13,689 nt of DNA from Clostridia bacterium (GTDB lineage: Bacteria; Bacillota; Clostridia; Saccharofermentanales; Saccharofermentanaceae), in the NCBI GenBank assembly GCA_017881645.1, contig JADGQQ010000087.1, positions 1-13,689 on the forward strand, written 5' to 3'. This document shows positions 6,774 through 13,689 of the stretch, in pieces; position 1 is the stretch's first letter; each line of letters begins with the position of its first letter. The position numbers and the translations under genes were made by a program. The notes beneath the pieces are model-generated. The model saw nothing but the letters and a program-made list of their open reading frames with translations. It was not told the DNA's origin and did not search any database.

Positions 6774-8066
6774 TCATGCATGATTACCGTACGACGTTCC
6801 ACGGAGATATTTCTCAATCATTTCAGATGTGACTTTCCTTTGACGGATGAGTTCGCTGTAAAAGGTGCCGCTTCTGCGGACTTTTCTCTCCTGTGTCTCA
6901 AAATTGCACGAAACAAGGCCAAAAGGTGCGTCTTCGCCTTCGGCCCATTCGAAGTTATCAATAAACGTCCAATGATAATAACGCTCAACCGGAAGTTCTT
7001 CATCTGCGATCTGTTTGAGATGATCGTAGATGAAAGCGGAGCGGAAAGTATCTTCTTTATCACACGTTCCGTTTTCTGTGATCCAAATAGGCGCATGGTA
7101 TTTCTGGTAGAACTTTTTGCACAGAAAGGACAGACCTTCCGGATAAATGTCCCACCCGAGATCATTTTTGGGATGGCCGGGAAGAGAAATCTCCGAAAAG
7201 TTGTGAATAAAGCTGCGTGAATAGTAATTGATTCCGATATAGTCGTAAAAACGTCCTTTTCCCAACGGCCGGCCCAAGCCGAAAATCGGAGAAAGACAGC
7301 CTGTTGACATGGACTTTGTAATGGCATCCTGAAATACATATGCCATAAAACGCGCGGCGGCTGCATCCAGCGGATTCTTTCCGGCCGGAGCAAACACGCG
7401 CATATGATTTGCGAAGCCGACTCGAACAGGCTGAGTGCCGTAAACCGCGTGGATGTCCCTATAGGCATGAAGATGACAAAGACTCATGTACTTCATGACG
7501 CGAAGATATGTAAAGAATGATTTCTTTCCGGGCGGCCACATCGCGTACAGGTATCCTGCAACGGCATACACATTGGGTTCGTTTATCGTCACATAATCGG
7601 TACAAAGATCCTTCAAATGATTCACGACATATGCCGAATATCTCCGGAAAACGGGAATACACGACTTGTTCTCAAAAGCGCCTTTCTCCTCAAACCAGAT
7701 TGGATTGGAAAAATGATGAAGCGTTATAAGCGGCTGTATGCCGTAGGACTGCATCCGGATGATTTCGCTGCGGTAATGTTCCATTGATTCATCGTCAAAA
7801 ACACCTTCGGACGGTTCGATTCTGCTCCACTCGATACCCAGGCGATATTGTTTGATTCCCATATCCGACATGAGACGCAGATCTTCCTCGAAGAGGGTCC
7901 AGTGCTGATTGGCGCGAAAAGGGGACGACCCGTCACGCACATGTCCCGGAATCTGAGACCATGCATACCAGGAATTGTTCCTGTCGCCGCCTTCAATCTG
8001 CGTTGCGGCGGTTGCACATCCAAGCTGAAGACCGTCCGGCAATGAAAAGGGCAAAAAGCGATCCAT
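6774..8066 (-). CDS. Glycoside hydrolase family 1 protein (beta-glucosidase-like)
   Basis: A retaining beta-glycosidase with a (beta/alpha)8 barrel. The N-terminal GCATAATQIEGG (16-27) holds Q23, which contacts the glycone. LHHFSNPIWFEEKG (116-129) and VTINEPNV (159-166) follow, with acid/base E163. IGINYYSR (277-284) precedes the nucleophile motif WITENG with E331. The end of the barrel is HWTFIDNFEWAEG (365-377). Length is 430 residues, slightly short of the usual 440-480. There is no signal peptide, so it is intracellular. The start at 8066 is preferred because AAAGGAGGGG lies just upstream. The frame extends to 8108 without such a site. The usual 6-phospho-sugar-binding residues cannot be judged by eye, so glucoside versus 6-phosphoglucoside is open. 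No PTS gene lies nearby. Transcription is divergent from the downstream hydrolase gene at 8228. Confidence 0.93.
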   Translation of the reverse strand: MDRFLPFSLPDGLQLGCATAATQIEGGDRNNSWYAWSQIPGHVRDGSSPFRANQHWTLFEEDLRLMSDMGIKQYRLGIEWSRIEPSEGVFDDESMEHYRSEIIRMQSYGIQPLITLHHFSNPIWFEEKGAFENKSCIPVFRRYSAYVVNHLKDLCTDYVTINEPNVYAVAGYLYAMWPPGKKSFFTYLRVMKYMSLCHLHAYRDIHAVYGTQPVRVGFANHMRVFAPAGKNPLDAAAARFMAYVFQDAITKSMSTGCLSPIFGLGRPLGKGRFYDYIGINYYSRSFIHNFSEISLPGHPKNDLGWDIYPEGLSFLCKKFYQKYHAPIWITENGTCDKEDTFRSAFIYDHLKQIADEELPVERYYHWTFIDNFEWAEGEDAPFGLVSCNFETQERKVRRSGTFYSELIRQRKVTSEMIEKYLRGTSYGNHA

Positions 8067-8119
8067 ATTCCCCTCCTTTGAGAAAGTGCGAAAGGGTAGG
8101 TCTGCCATACTTCTCCATT

Positions 8120-8147
8120 ATTCTATCAGATATTGTCCGAAGTTGAA
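8120..8147 (-). promoter_or_regulatory. Candidate promoter of the GH1 gene
   Basis: On the minus strand TTCAAC (8147-8142) is followed after 16 nt by TAGAAT (8125-8120), which is preceded by TGA as in an extended -10 promoter. The start would fall near 8113, about 47 nt before the ATG. Confidence 0.4.
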
Positions 8148-8186
8148 TTACACAAAAAAGAGATCCCTTTTTTGCATCGCATTATG

Positions 8187-8192
8187 TATAAT
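8187..8192 (+). promoter_or_regulatory. Consensus -10 box upstream of the cysteine hydrolase gene
   Basis: TATAAT matches the -10 consensus and lies 35 nt before the start codon at 8228. The -35 region is weak and lies in the T-rich part of an AAAAAAG/CTTTTTT inverted repeat (8154-8160 and 8167-8173), so only the -10 element is convincing. Confidence 0.45.
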
Positions 8193-8227
8193 GAAATAAT
8201 TGCAGAAAGTTATCCGGAGGCGGGAAA

Positions 8228-8752
8228 ATGAGAAAGCTACTTGTTGTCGTGGATTTTCAAAACGATTTTGTGGATGGCAGTCTCGGGTTTCCTGACGCCG
8301 TCAAATTGGAGGATGCTATCTGCGAAAAAATCACGCAGTATAAAAACGACGGGCAAAAAGTTGTTTTCACACTGGATACACATGACGCTTTATATGATAA
8401 GACGCAGGAGGGCCGAAATCTACCGGTGATTCACTGTATCAAGGGGACAAAAGGGCATGATCTTTACGGTCGTGTACTGCAGCTGTCTGAAGGATGTCAG
8501 ATGTTTGAAAAAGGAACATTTGGCTCCGACCGTCTTTTCTTCTACATGAGAGAGAACGAATTCGACAGCATTGAACTTGTGGGTCTTGTAAGCAACATGT
8601 GTGTGCTGTCGAATGCCATTCTGGCGAAGACCGCACTTCCTGAAGCGCTGATTACCGTGGACGCAGCGTGCACGACGAGCTTTGATCCGCAGATTAATCA
8701 AAAAACGCTGGATGTTCTCGAAAGCGTTCAGATAACCGTTACAAATAGATAA
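8228..8752 (+). CDS. Isochorismatase-fold cysteine hydrolase, probably a nicotinamidase
   Basis: A 174-residue cytoplasmic enzyme of the isochorismatase/nicotinamidase superfamily. The catalytic triad is visible as D9 (VVDFQNDF), K95 (FEKGTFGSD) and C125 (GLVSNMCVLSNA), the last in the usual nucleophile-elbow segment. D50 and H52 (TLDTHD) with H69 occupy the places of the metal ligands of nicotinamidases such as the Pyrococcus enzyme. This supports conversion of nicotinamide to nicotinate for NAD salvage. Isochorismatases usually lack this metal set. At 174 residues it is shorter than E. coli PncA (about 213). The start has GGAGG 7-8 nt upstream. It is a single gene, divergent from the glycosidase and followed by its own 92-bp gap before tig. 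Family assignment is firm. The nicotinamide substrate is likely, not certain. Confidence 0.86.
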   Translation: MRKLLVVVDFQNDFVDGSLGFPDAVKLEDAICEKITQYKNDGQKVVFTLDTHDALYDKTQEGRNLPVIHCIKGTKGHDLYGRVLQLSEGCQMFEKGTFGSDRLFFYMRENEFDSIELVGLVSNMCVLSNAILAKTALPEALITVDAACTTSFDPQINQKTLDVLESVQITVTNR

Positions 8753-8769
8753 GAAATCCAGTGATTTGC

Positions 8770-8798
8770 TTTACGCACTGCACTCACTATGATACAAT
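8770..8798 (+). promoter_or_regulatory. Candidate extended -10 promoter of tig
   Basis: TTTACG (8770-8775) is spaced 17 nt from TACAAT (8793-8798), which is preceded by TGA (8790-8792), an extended -10 arrangement. The 7-nt word TCACTAT occurs on both sides of the -10 box (8784-8790 and 8798-8804). Confidence 0.6.
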
Positions 8799-8844
8799 CA
8801 CTATTCGGTAAATTTAGTGCGGAAAGCGATTTGGAGGAATATAT

Positions 8845-10167
8845 ATGGCTTCTAACATGGAGAGAAAAGAAAATAATGTGGTTGTATTGACCATTGATGT
8901 TTCAAAAGAAGATTTTGCAGCTGCAATTCAGCAGTCCTTTCAAAAAAATAAGAACCGTTTTCAGATTCCCGGATTCAGAAAAGGCAAGGCGCCGTATCAC
9001 ATGGTAAAACAATACTATGGCGAAGGCGTATTTTATGATGATGCGATTGATTTTGCAGTGAACCCCGCCTATACGGAAGCTGTTAAGGAATATGACTTGA
9101 AAGTTGTTTCGAAACCGGATCTCGAGATCCTCGATATCGGCGCAGATAAGGGTCTTACGTTTTCAATTACCGTGACGGAGAAACCAACCGTTACATTGGG
9201 CGTTTATCTGGGTGTTGAAGTACCTTTCCATTTCCACGATGCCGGTGAAGAAGATGTTCAGAAAGAACTTGAACGTGTTCTTGAGCGTAATTCAAGACTG
9301 GTTCCGGTTGCGGACCGTCCTGCAGCCACGGATGATACCGTGACCATTGACTATGAGGGATTCCTTAACGGTGTTGCATTTGACGGCGGCAAAGCAGAAG
9401 GGTACGATTTAAAGATCGGTTCTTCCAGTTTCATACCGGGATTTGAAGAGCAGATTGTCGGCCATTCCGTGGATGAAGAATTTCCTATTACCGTTACTTT
9501 TCCGGTTGAATACCACAGCGAAGATTTAAAGGGTCAGGAAGTTACTTTCCAAATCAAAATCCATGCAGTCAAGACAAAAGAATTCCCCGTTCTGGATGAT
9601 GAATTTGCTAAGGATGTCAGTGAATTTGACACGCTTGACGAATATAAAGCGGATATTCTCGCGAAGAAGCAGGAGCAGGCCAAGAGCCATGCGGAAGCAG
9701 ATTTCCAGAATGCCGTTGTGAAAGTAGTCAGCGATAATTCGAATGTTGAAGTTCCTGACTGCATGGTCGATTCTGAAGTTGACCAGTTAGTGGATGAGCA
9801 GACAACCCGTATGAAGCAGCAGGGAATCGAACTGGATCAGTATCTTCAGTATGTCGGACAGACAATGGAAGATTTCCGCGCCGGACTGGTTCCTGTTGCA
9901 AAAATCCGCATTAAGAACAACCTCGTCATCGAAGCTGTCTCCCTGGCTGAGAAAATTGCGGCTACGGATGAAGATGTTGACGCAGAAGCTGAGAAAATGG
10001 CTGTTCAGTACAACATGAAGAAAGACGAGCTTCTTGCCAGACTCGGCGGCAATGACGGGTTTATCCGTGAGAGCATCGCAGCACAAAAAACCGTCGAACT
10101 GATTACAGCCGCCGCTAAAAAAGTGGACTTTCATGAGCATGATCATGAAGGACATGACCACAAATAA
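8845..10167 (+). CDS. tig: Trigger factor (ribosome-associated chaperone and prolyl isomerase) with His-rich C-terminal tail
   Basis: Trigger factor docks at the ribosomal exit tunnel, shelters nascent chains and has peptidyl-prolyl isomerase activity. Residues 1-115 form the ribosome-binding domain with the signature GFRKGKAP at 43-50. Residues 160-243 form the FKBP-type isomerase domain (VTIDYEGFLNG, FIPGFEEQIVG). Residues 250-425 form the helical arms of the C-terminal substrate-binding domain. Length is 440, normal for the family. A strong GGAGGA site sits 6 nt before ATG. The last 11 residues carry five histidines alternating with acidic residues (HEHDHEGHDHK), which is not a standard trigger factor feature and could bind metal. 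The gene is followed by clpX without an intervening clpP, a Bacilli-like arrangement linking folding with proteolysis. Confidence 0.97.
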   Translation: MASNMERKENNVVVLTIDVSKEDFAAAIQQSFQKNKNRFQIPGFRKGKAPYHMVKQYYGEGVFYDDAIDFAVNPAYTEAVKEYDLKVVSKPDLEILDIGADKGLTFSITVTEKPTVTLGVYLGVEVPFHFHDAGEEDVQKELERVLERNSRLVPVADRPAATDDTVTIDYEGFLNGVAFDGGKAEGYDLKIGSSSFIPGFEEQIVGHSVDEEFPITVTFPVEYHSEDLKGQEVTFQIKIHAVKTKEFPVLDDEFAKDVSEFDTLDEYKADILAKKQEQAKSHAEADFQNAVVKVVSDNSNVEVPDCMVDSEVDQLVDEQTTRMKQQGIELDQYLQYVGQTMEDFRAGLVPVAKIRIKNNLVIEAVSLAEKIAATDEDVDAEAEKMAVQYNMKKDELLARLGGNDGFIRESIAAQKTVELITAAAKKVDFHEHDHEGHDHK

Positions 10168-10282
10168 GAAGGCGGAAGCAACACAATTCGAACCGACTGC
10201 AACCAACTCTTAATATATTGGTATTATTTTGTCATTGTACCCGAACTCTTCTTCGGTTAACATGATAATAGCAGACAAACTG

Positions 10283-10305
10283 CGGGGCTTCGTTTTGAGG
10301 CCTCG
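10283..10305 (+). terminator. Terminator-like hairpin between tig and clpX
   Basis: CGGGGCTTC (10283-10291) pairs with GAGGCCTCG (10297-10305) over a GTTTT loop, with two G-U pairs, followed by TTTCTT. It could end tig transcripts. It lies only 33 nt before the clpX ATG, and a weak extended -10 (TGATAATAG, 10263-10271) precedes it. In a clpX transcript started there, the hairpin would form at the very 5' end. Confidence 0.5.
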
Positions 10306-10337
10306 TTTCTTGTATCTGATTGAGCGAGGAGAATTCT

Positions 10338-11666
10338 ATGACAGAAGAAGATAAGAACAAACAGGATAAGAGACTAAAGAGTACAGACGGAAAGCCGCCG
10401 ATTGTCAGATGTTCTTTCTGCGGGAAAACGGAACACGAAGTCGCCCGACTTTTTGCCGGACCATCTGTCTATATCTGCAATGAATGTGTCAATCTTTGTG
10501 ATTCTCTTCTGGCGGATGATGATGATTTTGCCACACCGCAGGCCAGAGCCTCGAAGATGGACCATGTACCCACACCGGCTGAACTGAAGGCATCCCTTGA
10601 TCTTTATGTCATCGGGCAGGAACAGGCGAAGAAGGCGTTATCCGTGGCCGTATATAATCACTACAAACGAGTCTATTCGAAATCAACCAAGAATGATGAT
10701 ATAGAACTTACCAAGAGCAATATTCTTCTCGTAGGACCTACGGGCTGCGGTAAGACGCTTCTTGCACAGACGCTCGCGAAAGTGCTTCACGTTCCTTTTG
10801 CCGTAGCGGATGCCACCGCGCTCACAGAAGCGGGCTACGTCGGTGAAGATGTGGAGAACATCCTTCTTAAGCTGCTGCAGAATGCTGAATTTGACGTCGA
10901 GCAGGCGCAGAGAGGCATTATTTACATTGATGAGATTGATAAGATAACAAGAAAATCCGAGAATCCGTCCATTACCCGGGATGTCAGCGGAGAAGGCGTT
11001 CAGCAGGCTCTTCTGAAAATTCTCGAAAGCACAGTTGCCAACGTTCCTCCTCAGGGCGGTAGAAAGCACCCCCATCAGGAATTCATTCAAATTGATACCA
11101 CCAATATTCTTTTCATTTGCGGCGGGGCTTTTGACGGACTTGAGAAAATCATCGAAACTCGTGTCGGACAGAAGTCGTTCGGATTTGGAGCGGATGTCGC
11201 CCCGAAGAAGGATCGCAAGAACGGAGAACTGCTCAAGTTTATGATGCCGCAGGATCTTCTGAAGTTCGGGCTGATACCGGAATTCATCGGACGCGTACCT
11301 GTTACCGTGACATTGGACGGCCTCAGTAAGGACGCATTGATACGCGTCCTCAGAGAGCCGAAGAATGCACTCCTTAAGCAGTACTGGAAAATACTGAACA
11401 TGGATGGCGTTGAGCTTGAATTCAGTGATGAGGCCGTTGAGGAGATCGCTGCTCAGGCCGTCGTCCGCAATACCGGAGCCAGAGGTCTGCGTGCGATTCT
11501 TGAGGACATTATGCTGGATATCATGTACGAGATTCCTTCCCGTATAGATATCGAAAAATGCATCGTTACCAAAGAATGCGTCACGGAAAAGAAACCTCCG
11601 GAACTCATTCTCGGGAATAAAGCGAAGAAGCGTACACGCACTTCATCTGAAGATATTGGTGCTTGA
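10338..11666 (+). CDS. clpX: ATP-dependent Clp protease ATP-binding subunit ClpX
   Basis: AAA+ unfoldase that feeds tagged proteins to the ClpP peptidase. The N-terminal zinc-binding domain has CSFC (C25, C28) and CNEC (C47, C50). The AAA+ module has Walker A GPTGCGKT (133-140), pore loop GYVG (167-170), Walker B IIYIDE (194-199), the RKH loop (242-244) and sensor-2 GAR (380-382). The ClpP-docking tripeptide, usually IGF (or L/V/M-G-F/L), reads FGF here (281-283). Length is 442, slightly longer than the usual 410-425 because of an N-terminal lead of about 20 residues. The ATG at 10338 has GAGGAG about 7 nt upstream and is preferred over a TTG at 10320 in the same frame. clpP is not in the window. 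The identification is certain. Confidence 0.97.
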   Translation: MTEEDKNKQDKRLKSTDGKPPIVRCSFCGKTEHEVARLFAGPSVYICNECVNLCDSLLADDDDFATPQARASKMDHVPTPAELKASLDLYVIGQEQAKKALSVAVYNHYKRVYSKSTKNDDIELTKSNILLVGPTGCGKTLLAQTLAKVLHVPFAVADATALTEAGYVGEDVENILLKLLQNAEFDVEQAQRGIIYIDEIDKITRKSENPSITRDVSGEGVQQALLKILESTVANVPPQGGRKHPHQEFIQIDTTNILFICGGAFDGLEKIIETRVGQKSFGFGADVAPKKDRKNGELLKFMMPQDLLKFGLIPEFIGRVPVTVTLDGLSKDALIRVLREPKNALLKQYWKILNMDGVELEFSDEAVEEIAAQAVVRNTGARGLRAILEDIMLDIMYEIPSRIDIEKCIVTKECVTEKKPPELILGNKAKKRTRTSSEDIGA

Positions 11667-11709
11667 GACTGCAAGAATGGTCTGATCCGGTTGATATCGG
11701 AGAATGCAA

Positions 11710-12075
11710 ATGACGGACAAATTATCCCGAAAAATCTCAGACTGCAAGGAACTTCTTGAAAAGGAAGCCTCCGGAGACAGAGTCTCCAAAGAGAAACTGG
11801 AGGAAGAAATCAACTCACTTCGTGAGTGGATCGGTTTTTTCCAGCATGAAAGGCTGATCCATCTTCTGGTGCTGATTCTGTTTGCAATCCTGACCTTTGC
11901 CAGTTTTGCCATTTGTGTTCTGACGTTATTTTGGCCGATGGGGATTCCTTTTGTTATGTTTATGATTCTGCTTGTTCCGTATATTTTCCACTATTACAAG
12001 TTGGAAAATGGAGTGCAGATGCTTTATGAACTTTATGACCGGCTGAAAGACTGCAGAGATCGGGAGGGAGATTAA
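11710..12075 (+). CDS. Small two-helix membrane protein of unknown function
   Basis: I do not recognise this 121-residue protein. Residues 1-45 are charged, Lys/Glu-rich and heptad-like, probably helical or a short coiled coil. Two hydrophobic segments follow (about 49-74 and 79-95) joined by a short WPMGI turn, so this is a helical hairpin in the membrane. A charged amphipathic tail (97-121) closes the protein. Both ends should face the same side, most likely the cytoplasm. The start is set by the ribosome binding site: GGAG at 11699-11702 is 7 nt before the ATG at 11710 but directly abuts the in-frame ATG at 11704. The gene lies 43 nt after clpX and one base before the next gene, whose binding site is inside it. 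It is therefore coupled to the ROK kinase, but its role is unknown. Confidence 0.8.
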   Translation: MTDKLSRKISDCKELLEKEASGDRVSKEKLEEEINSLREWIGFFQHERLIHLLVLILFAILTFASFAICVLTLFWPMGIPFVMFMILLVPYIFHYYKLENGVQMLYELYDRLKDCRDREGD

Positions 12076-12076
12076 C

Positions 12077-13039
12077 ATGAATAAATTCTCGATTTGTCTG
12101 GATATTGGCGGGACAAAGGTGCTCGGCGCCATTTTTAATGAAAATCAGGAAATTGTTTTCCGTCTGAAGAAGAAGACAAGAGTAAAAGAAGGCATACAGA
12201 ATGTCGAGGATACGATTGTCAGTGTCGTGAGCGAGCTTCTTACGGGTTATGGAATTACGATGGAGGATGTTGAGGCGATTGCCGCAGGTGCGCCGGGAGT
12301 TATAAACCAGGACACCGGCGTTGTATTATTTGCGCCTAATCTGCCATGGGAAAATTACCAGATTGAACGAATTCTGGAAGCAAGGTTCGGGAAGCCCTTT
12401 TATATTGGAAATGATGTAAATATTGGTGTTTACGGCGAATGGAAATACGGCGCAGCCCGGGGTCTGACGAACGTTGTCGGCCTTTTCATCGGAACCGGTA
12501 TGGGCGGCGGACTGATTCTTGACGGCAGGCTCTATACAGGAAACGACTGTAAGGGCGCAGAACTGGGTCATATGGTGCTGAACATGGAAGGGCCGCGGTG
12601 CAATTGCGGACAAAGAGGGTGTCTGGAAGCGTTTTCAAGCAAGATCGGCATGGTGAACTATATCCAGCAGCAAATAAGAAAAGGCCGCACGACAGTGATG
12701 GCAAATGCGATTTCTGACGGCGTTTTTAAGAGTAAGGCCATGAAGGCAGCATATGAGGCAAATGATCCTGTCATGGTCGAGGCAATAGACCGGGCATGTA
12801 AATATCTTGCCGTTGCCAGCGGTTCTCTGGTCAACATATTCAGTCCGCAGATGATCGTTTTCGGCGGAGGTGTCATGGAAGCGCTCGGCGATGTGTTCCT
12901 TGCAGGAATTCTCCGGTATGTCGATGCGTATTGCCTGCCTTCCATTCGCAACTCGGTCGTGTTCTCAAAAGCAGAACTCAACGATGATTCGATTCTTTAC
13001 GGTGCTTTGGCGCTGATTCACGAAAAAGAAAATAAGTGA
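12077..13039 (+). CDS. ROK-family sugar kinase (glucokinase-like)
   Basis: A 320-residue ROK-family protein, most likely a cytoplasmic kinase that phosphorylates glucose or a related hexose with ATP. The phosphate-binding DIGGTK lies at 9-14. GAPGVIN is at 71-77. The catalytic base is D113 in IGNDVN. The second ATP motif is GTGMGGGLI (139-147). AELGH (161-165) contributes E162 for sugar binding and H165 for zinc, and CNCGQRGC (175-182) gives the three zinc cysteines, followed by LEAFSS. There is no N-terminal DNA-binding domain, so it is a kinase and not a ROK repressor. Length matches bacterial glucokinases of this family. GGGAGGGAG (12062-12070) lies within the preceding gene, 6 nt before the ATG. 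ROK glucokinases often cannot be told from other hexose or N-acyl-hexosamine kinases without assay. A GH1 glycosidase 4 kb upstream could supply its substrate. Confidence 0.92.
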   Translation: MNKFSICLDIGGTKVLGAIFNENQEIVFRLKKKTRVKEGIQNVEDTIVSVVSELLTGYGITMEDVEAIAAGAPGVINQDTGVVLFAPNLPWENYQIERILEARFGKPFYIGNDVNIGVYGEWKYGAARGLTNVVGLFIGTGMGGGLILDGRLYTGNDCKGAELGHMVLNMEGPRCNCGQRGCLEAFSSKIGMVNYIQQQIRKGRTTVMANAISDGVFKSKAMKAAYEANDPVMVEAIDRACKYLAVASGSLVNIFSPQMIVFGGGVMEALGDVFLAGILRYVDAYCLPSIRNSVVFSKAELNDDSILYGALALIHEKENK

Positions 13040-13049
13040 GGGTGATTGT

Positions 13050-13352
13050 ATGATACAGCATGTTGTTGTCTGGAAACTTCTCGAAGAATCCGCCGGCAGA
13101 AGCAAAAGAGAGAATCTGGAATTGCTTATTGAAAAACTCACGGCACTTCCGGCACTGATTCCGCAGATCAGGAGTCTGTCAGTCGTCAAAAACACAAATC
13201 CCACAGAGAAGAATATGGATGTCGCGCTGATTACAGCATTTGAGAATCTTGCGGATCTGGAAACGTATAGCCTGCATCCGGAACACGTGAAAGTAGGCGG
13301 TTTCGTCGGATCGATTGTCAGCTCCCGGGCGGCCATTGACTACGAAATCTGA
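13050..13352 (+). CDS. Dabb-domain protein (stress responsive alpha/beta barrel)
   Basis: A 100-residue single-domain protein that fits the Dabb family (dimeric alpha-beta barrel). The N-terminal strand MIQHVVVWKL with H4, the middle strand VALITAFENLADLETY (58-73) and the motif SLHPEHVKVG (74-83) are typical. Bacterial members are mostly uncharacterised. Some plant members are stress-induced and some relatives are cyclases, so no reaction is assigned. A GAGGGTG site lies 5-6 nt before the ATG. The gene starts 10 nt after the ROK kinase stop and probably shares its transcript. Its stop faces the minus-strand gene at 13364 across 11 bp. Family call is good, function unknown. Confidence 0.85.
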   Translation: MIQHVVVWKLLEESAGRSKRENLELLIEKLTALPALIPQIRSLSVVKNTNPTEKNMDVALITAFENLADLETYSLHPEHVKVGGFVGSIVSSRAAIDYEI

Positions 13353-13363
13353 TGACAGCATGA

Positions 13364-13689
13364 TTATTCGGAAGGATTGCTGCGCTTTCCGTACCGGATA
13401 TTCTCATAGGTCTCTGTAAGTCCGGAGATATCTTTTCCGGTATCTTTCATGATGGAAGTTTTAATCTCTCCGGCTGTCGACGATTTTTTGACTCCCGCAC
13501 CGCCTTTTATTGCGGACCGGACAGTCGAATAATAGAGCTTGCGGATTTTTCTCTCCTGCCCGGATCCAAAGGCGTTCATTCTCCGGCTTCCGGAAGGTTT
13601 TGGTTTACGAATGGATATAACTTCATCGGTCACATTTGTGTTTTTAAAACGAAGCAAAGAACCATTGTGTTTTCCGTAGTTTTTCTGCA
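13364..13689 (-). CDS. C-terminal fragment of an unidentified protein running off the window, possibly DUF4129-like
   Basis: The minus-strand frame is open from the stop at 13364 to the edge of the window (at least 108 codons), with no convincing start. The only start-like codon is a TTG at 13657, and the frame continues upstream of it, so the gene is cut by the window. The visible part is basic and soluble: an Arg/Lys/Ser-rich stretch, then ERKIRKLYYSTVRSAI, a STAGEIKTSI segment and GLTETYENIRYGK near the end. The spacing of a basic helix, a T/S-x-x-E-I segment and a final YE-x-I-RYG resembles the cytoplasmic tail of DUF4129 proteins, often fused to transglutaminase-like membrane proteins. 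That is pattern memory, not a search result, and I hold it loosely. No membrane segment is visible in this part. Confidence 0.6.
   Translation of the reverse strand, partial: QKNYGKHNGSLLRFKNTNVTDEVISIRKPKPSGSRRMNAFGSGQERKIRKLYYSTVRSAIKGGAGVKKSSTAGEIKTSIMKDTGKDISGLTETYENIRYGKRSNPSE

Noticed and set aside
6818..7468. 216-codon minus-strand frame inside the GH1 gene
   Set aside because: It overlaps the GH1 gene in another frame on the same strand. The GH1 frame has all catalytic motifs, so this is a shadow.
8154..8173. AAAAAAG/CTTTTTT inverted repeat as a terminator
   Set aside because: The stem is nearly all A-T with a single G-C pair, and it lies between divergent genes, so it is unlikely to terminate either.
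11769..11788. GGAGA/TCTCC inverted repeat in the small membrane protein gene
   Set aside because: It is short, lies inside a coding region and has no T-tract. Such pairs are expected by chance.
13364..13657. A complete 97-codon gene starting with TTG at 13657
   Set aside because: The frame stays open upstream to the window edge and no ribosome binding site precedes the TTG, so it is better read as the end of a longer gene.

Overview
The window looks like ordinary chromosomal DNA of a low- to mid-GC member of the Bacillota (Firmicutes). Three things point that way: the cysS-mrnC-rlmB gene order with overlapping reading frames, strong GGAGG-type ribosome binding sites, and trigger factor directly followed by clpX. 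There is no clpP between tig and clpX, which is more Bacilli/Erysipelotrichia-like than Clostridia-like. The tRNA gene encodes its own CCA end. I cannot name the genus. I see no phage, insertion sequence, CRISPR array or clear horizontally acquired island.

Layout. (1) 1-3747, plus strand: a translation/RNA operon made of the 3' end of cysS, mrnC (Mini-RNase III), rlmB (23S rRNA 2'-O-methyltransferase with an unusual tandem-repeat N-terminal extension) and an unrecognised predicted lipoprotein. (2) 3754-6358, minus strand: a stress-type operon read as msrAB (fused methionine sulfoxide reductase), crcB, crcB (a pair of Fluc fluoride channel genes) and a tyrosine/lipid-phosphatase-like gene. It runs head-on into group 1 with only 6 bp between stop codons. 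(3) 6359-6770: an intergenic control region with back-to-back overlapping promoters, a hairpin leader, a tRNA-Arg(ACG) gene with an odd T-arm, and a strong terminator. (4) 6774-8066, minus: a GH1 beta-glycosidase. (5) 8228-8752, plus: a small nicotinamidase/isochorismatase-type hydrolase. (6) 8845-11666, plus: tig (trigger factor with a His-rich tail) and clpX (with a variant ClpP-docking loop). (7) 11710-13352, plus: a small two-helix membrane protein, a ROK-family sugar kinase and a Dabb-domain protein, closely spaced and probably cotranscribed. (8) 13364-13689, minus: the 3' end of a gene running off the window, possibly a DUF4129-like C-terminal tail.

How the parts fit. Most genes are housekeeping: tRNA charging, rRNA maturation and methylation, nascent-chain folding and proteolysis. 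The minus-strand operon combines oxidative protein repair with fluoride export. The glycosidase and ROK kinase could act in sequence on a beta-glucoside, but they are not in one operon. I did not find a convincing new multi-gene system. The points most worth a second look are the RlmB repeat extension, the tRNA T-arm, the ClpX FGF loop, and the msrAB-crcB-crcB-phosphatase operon with its long leader.
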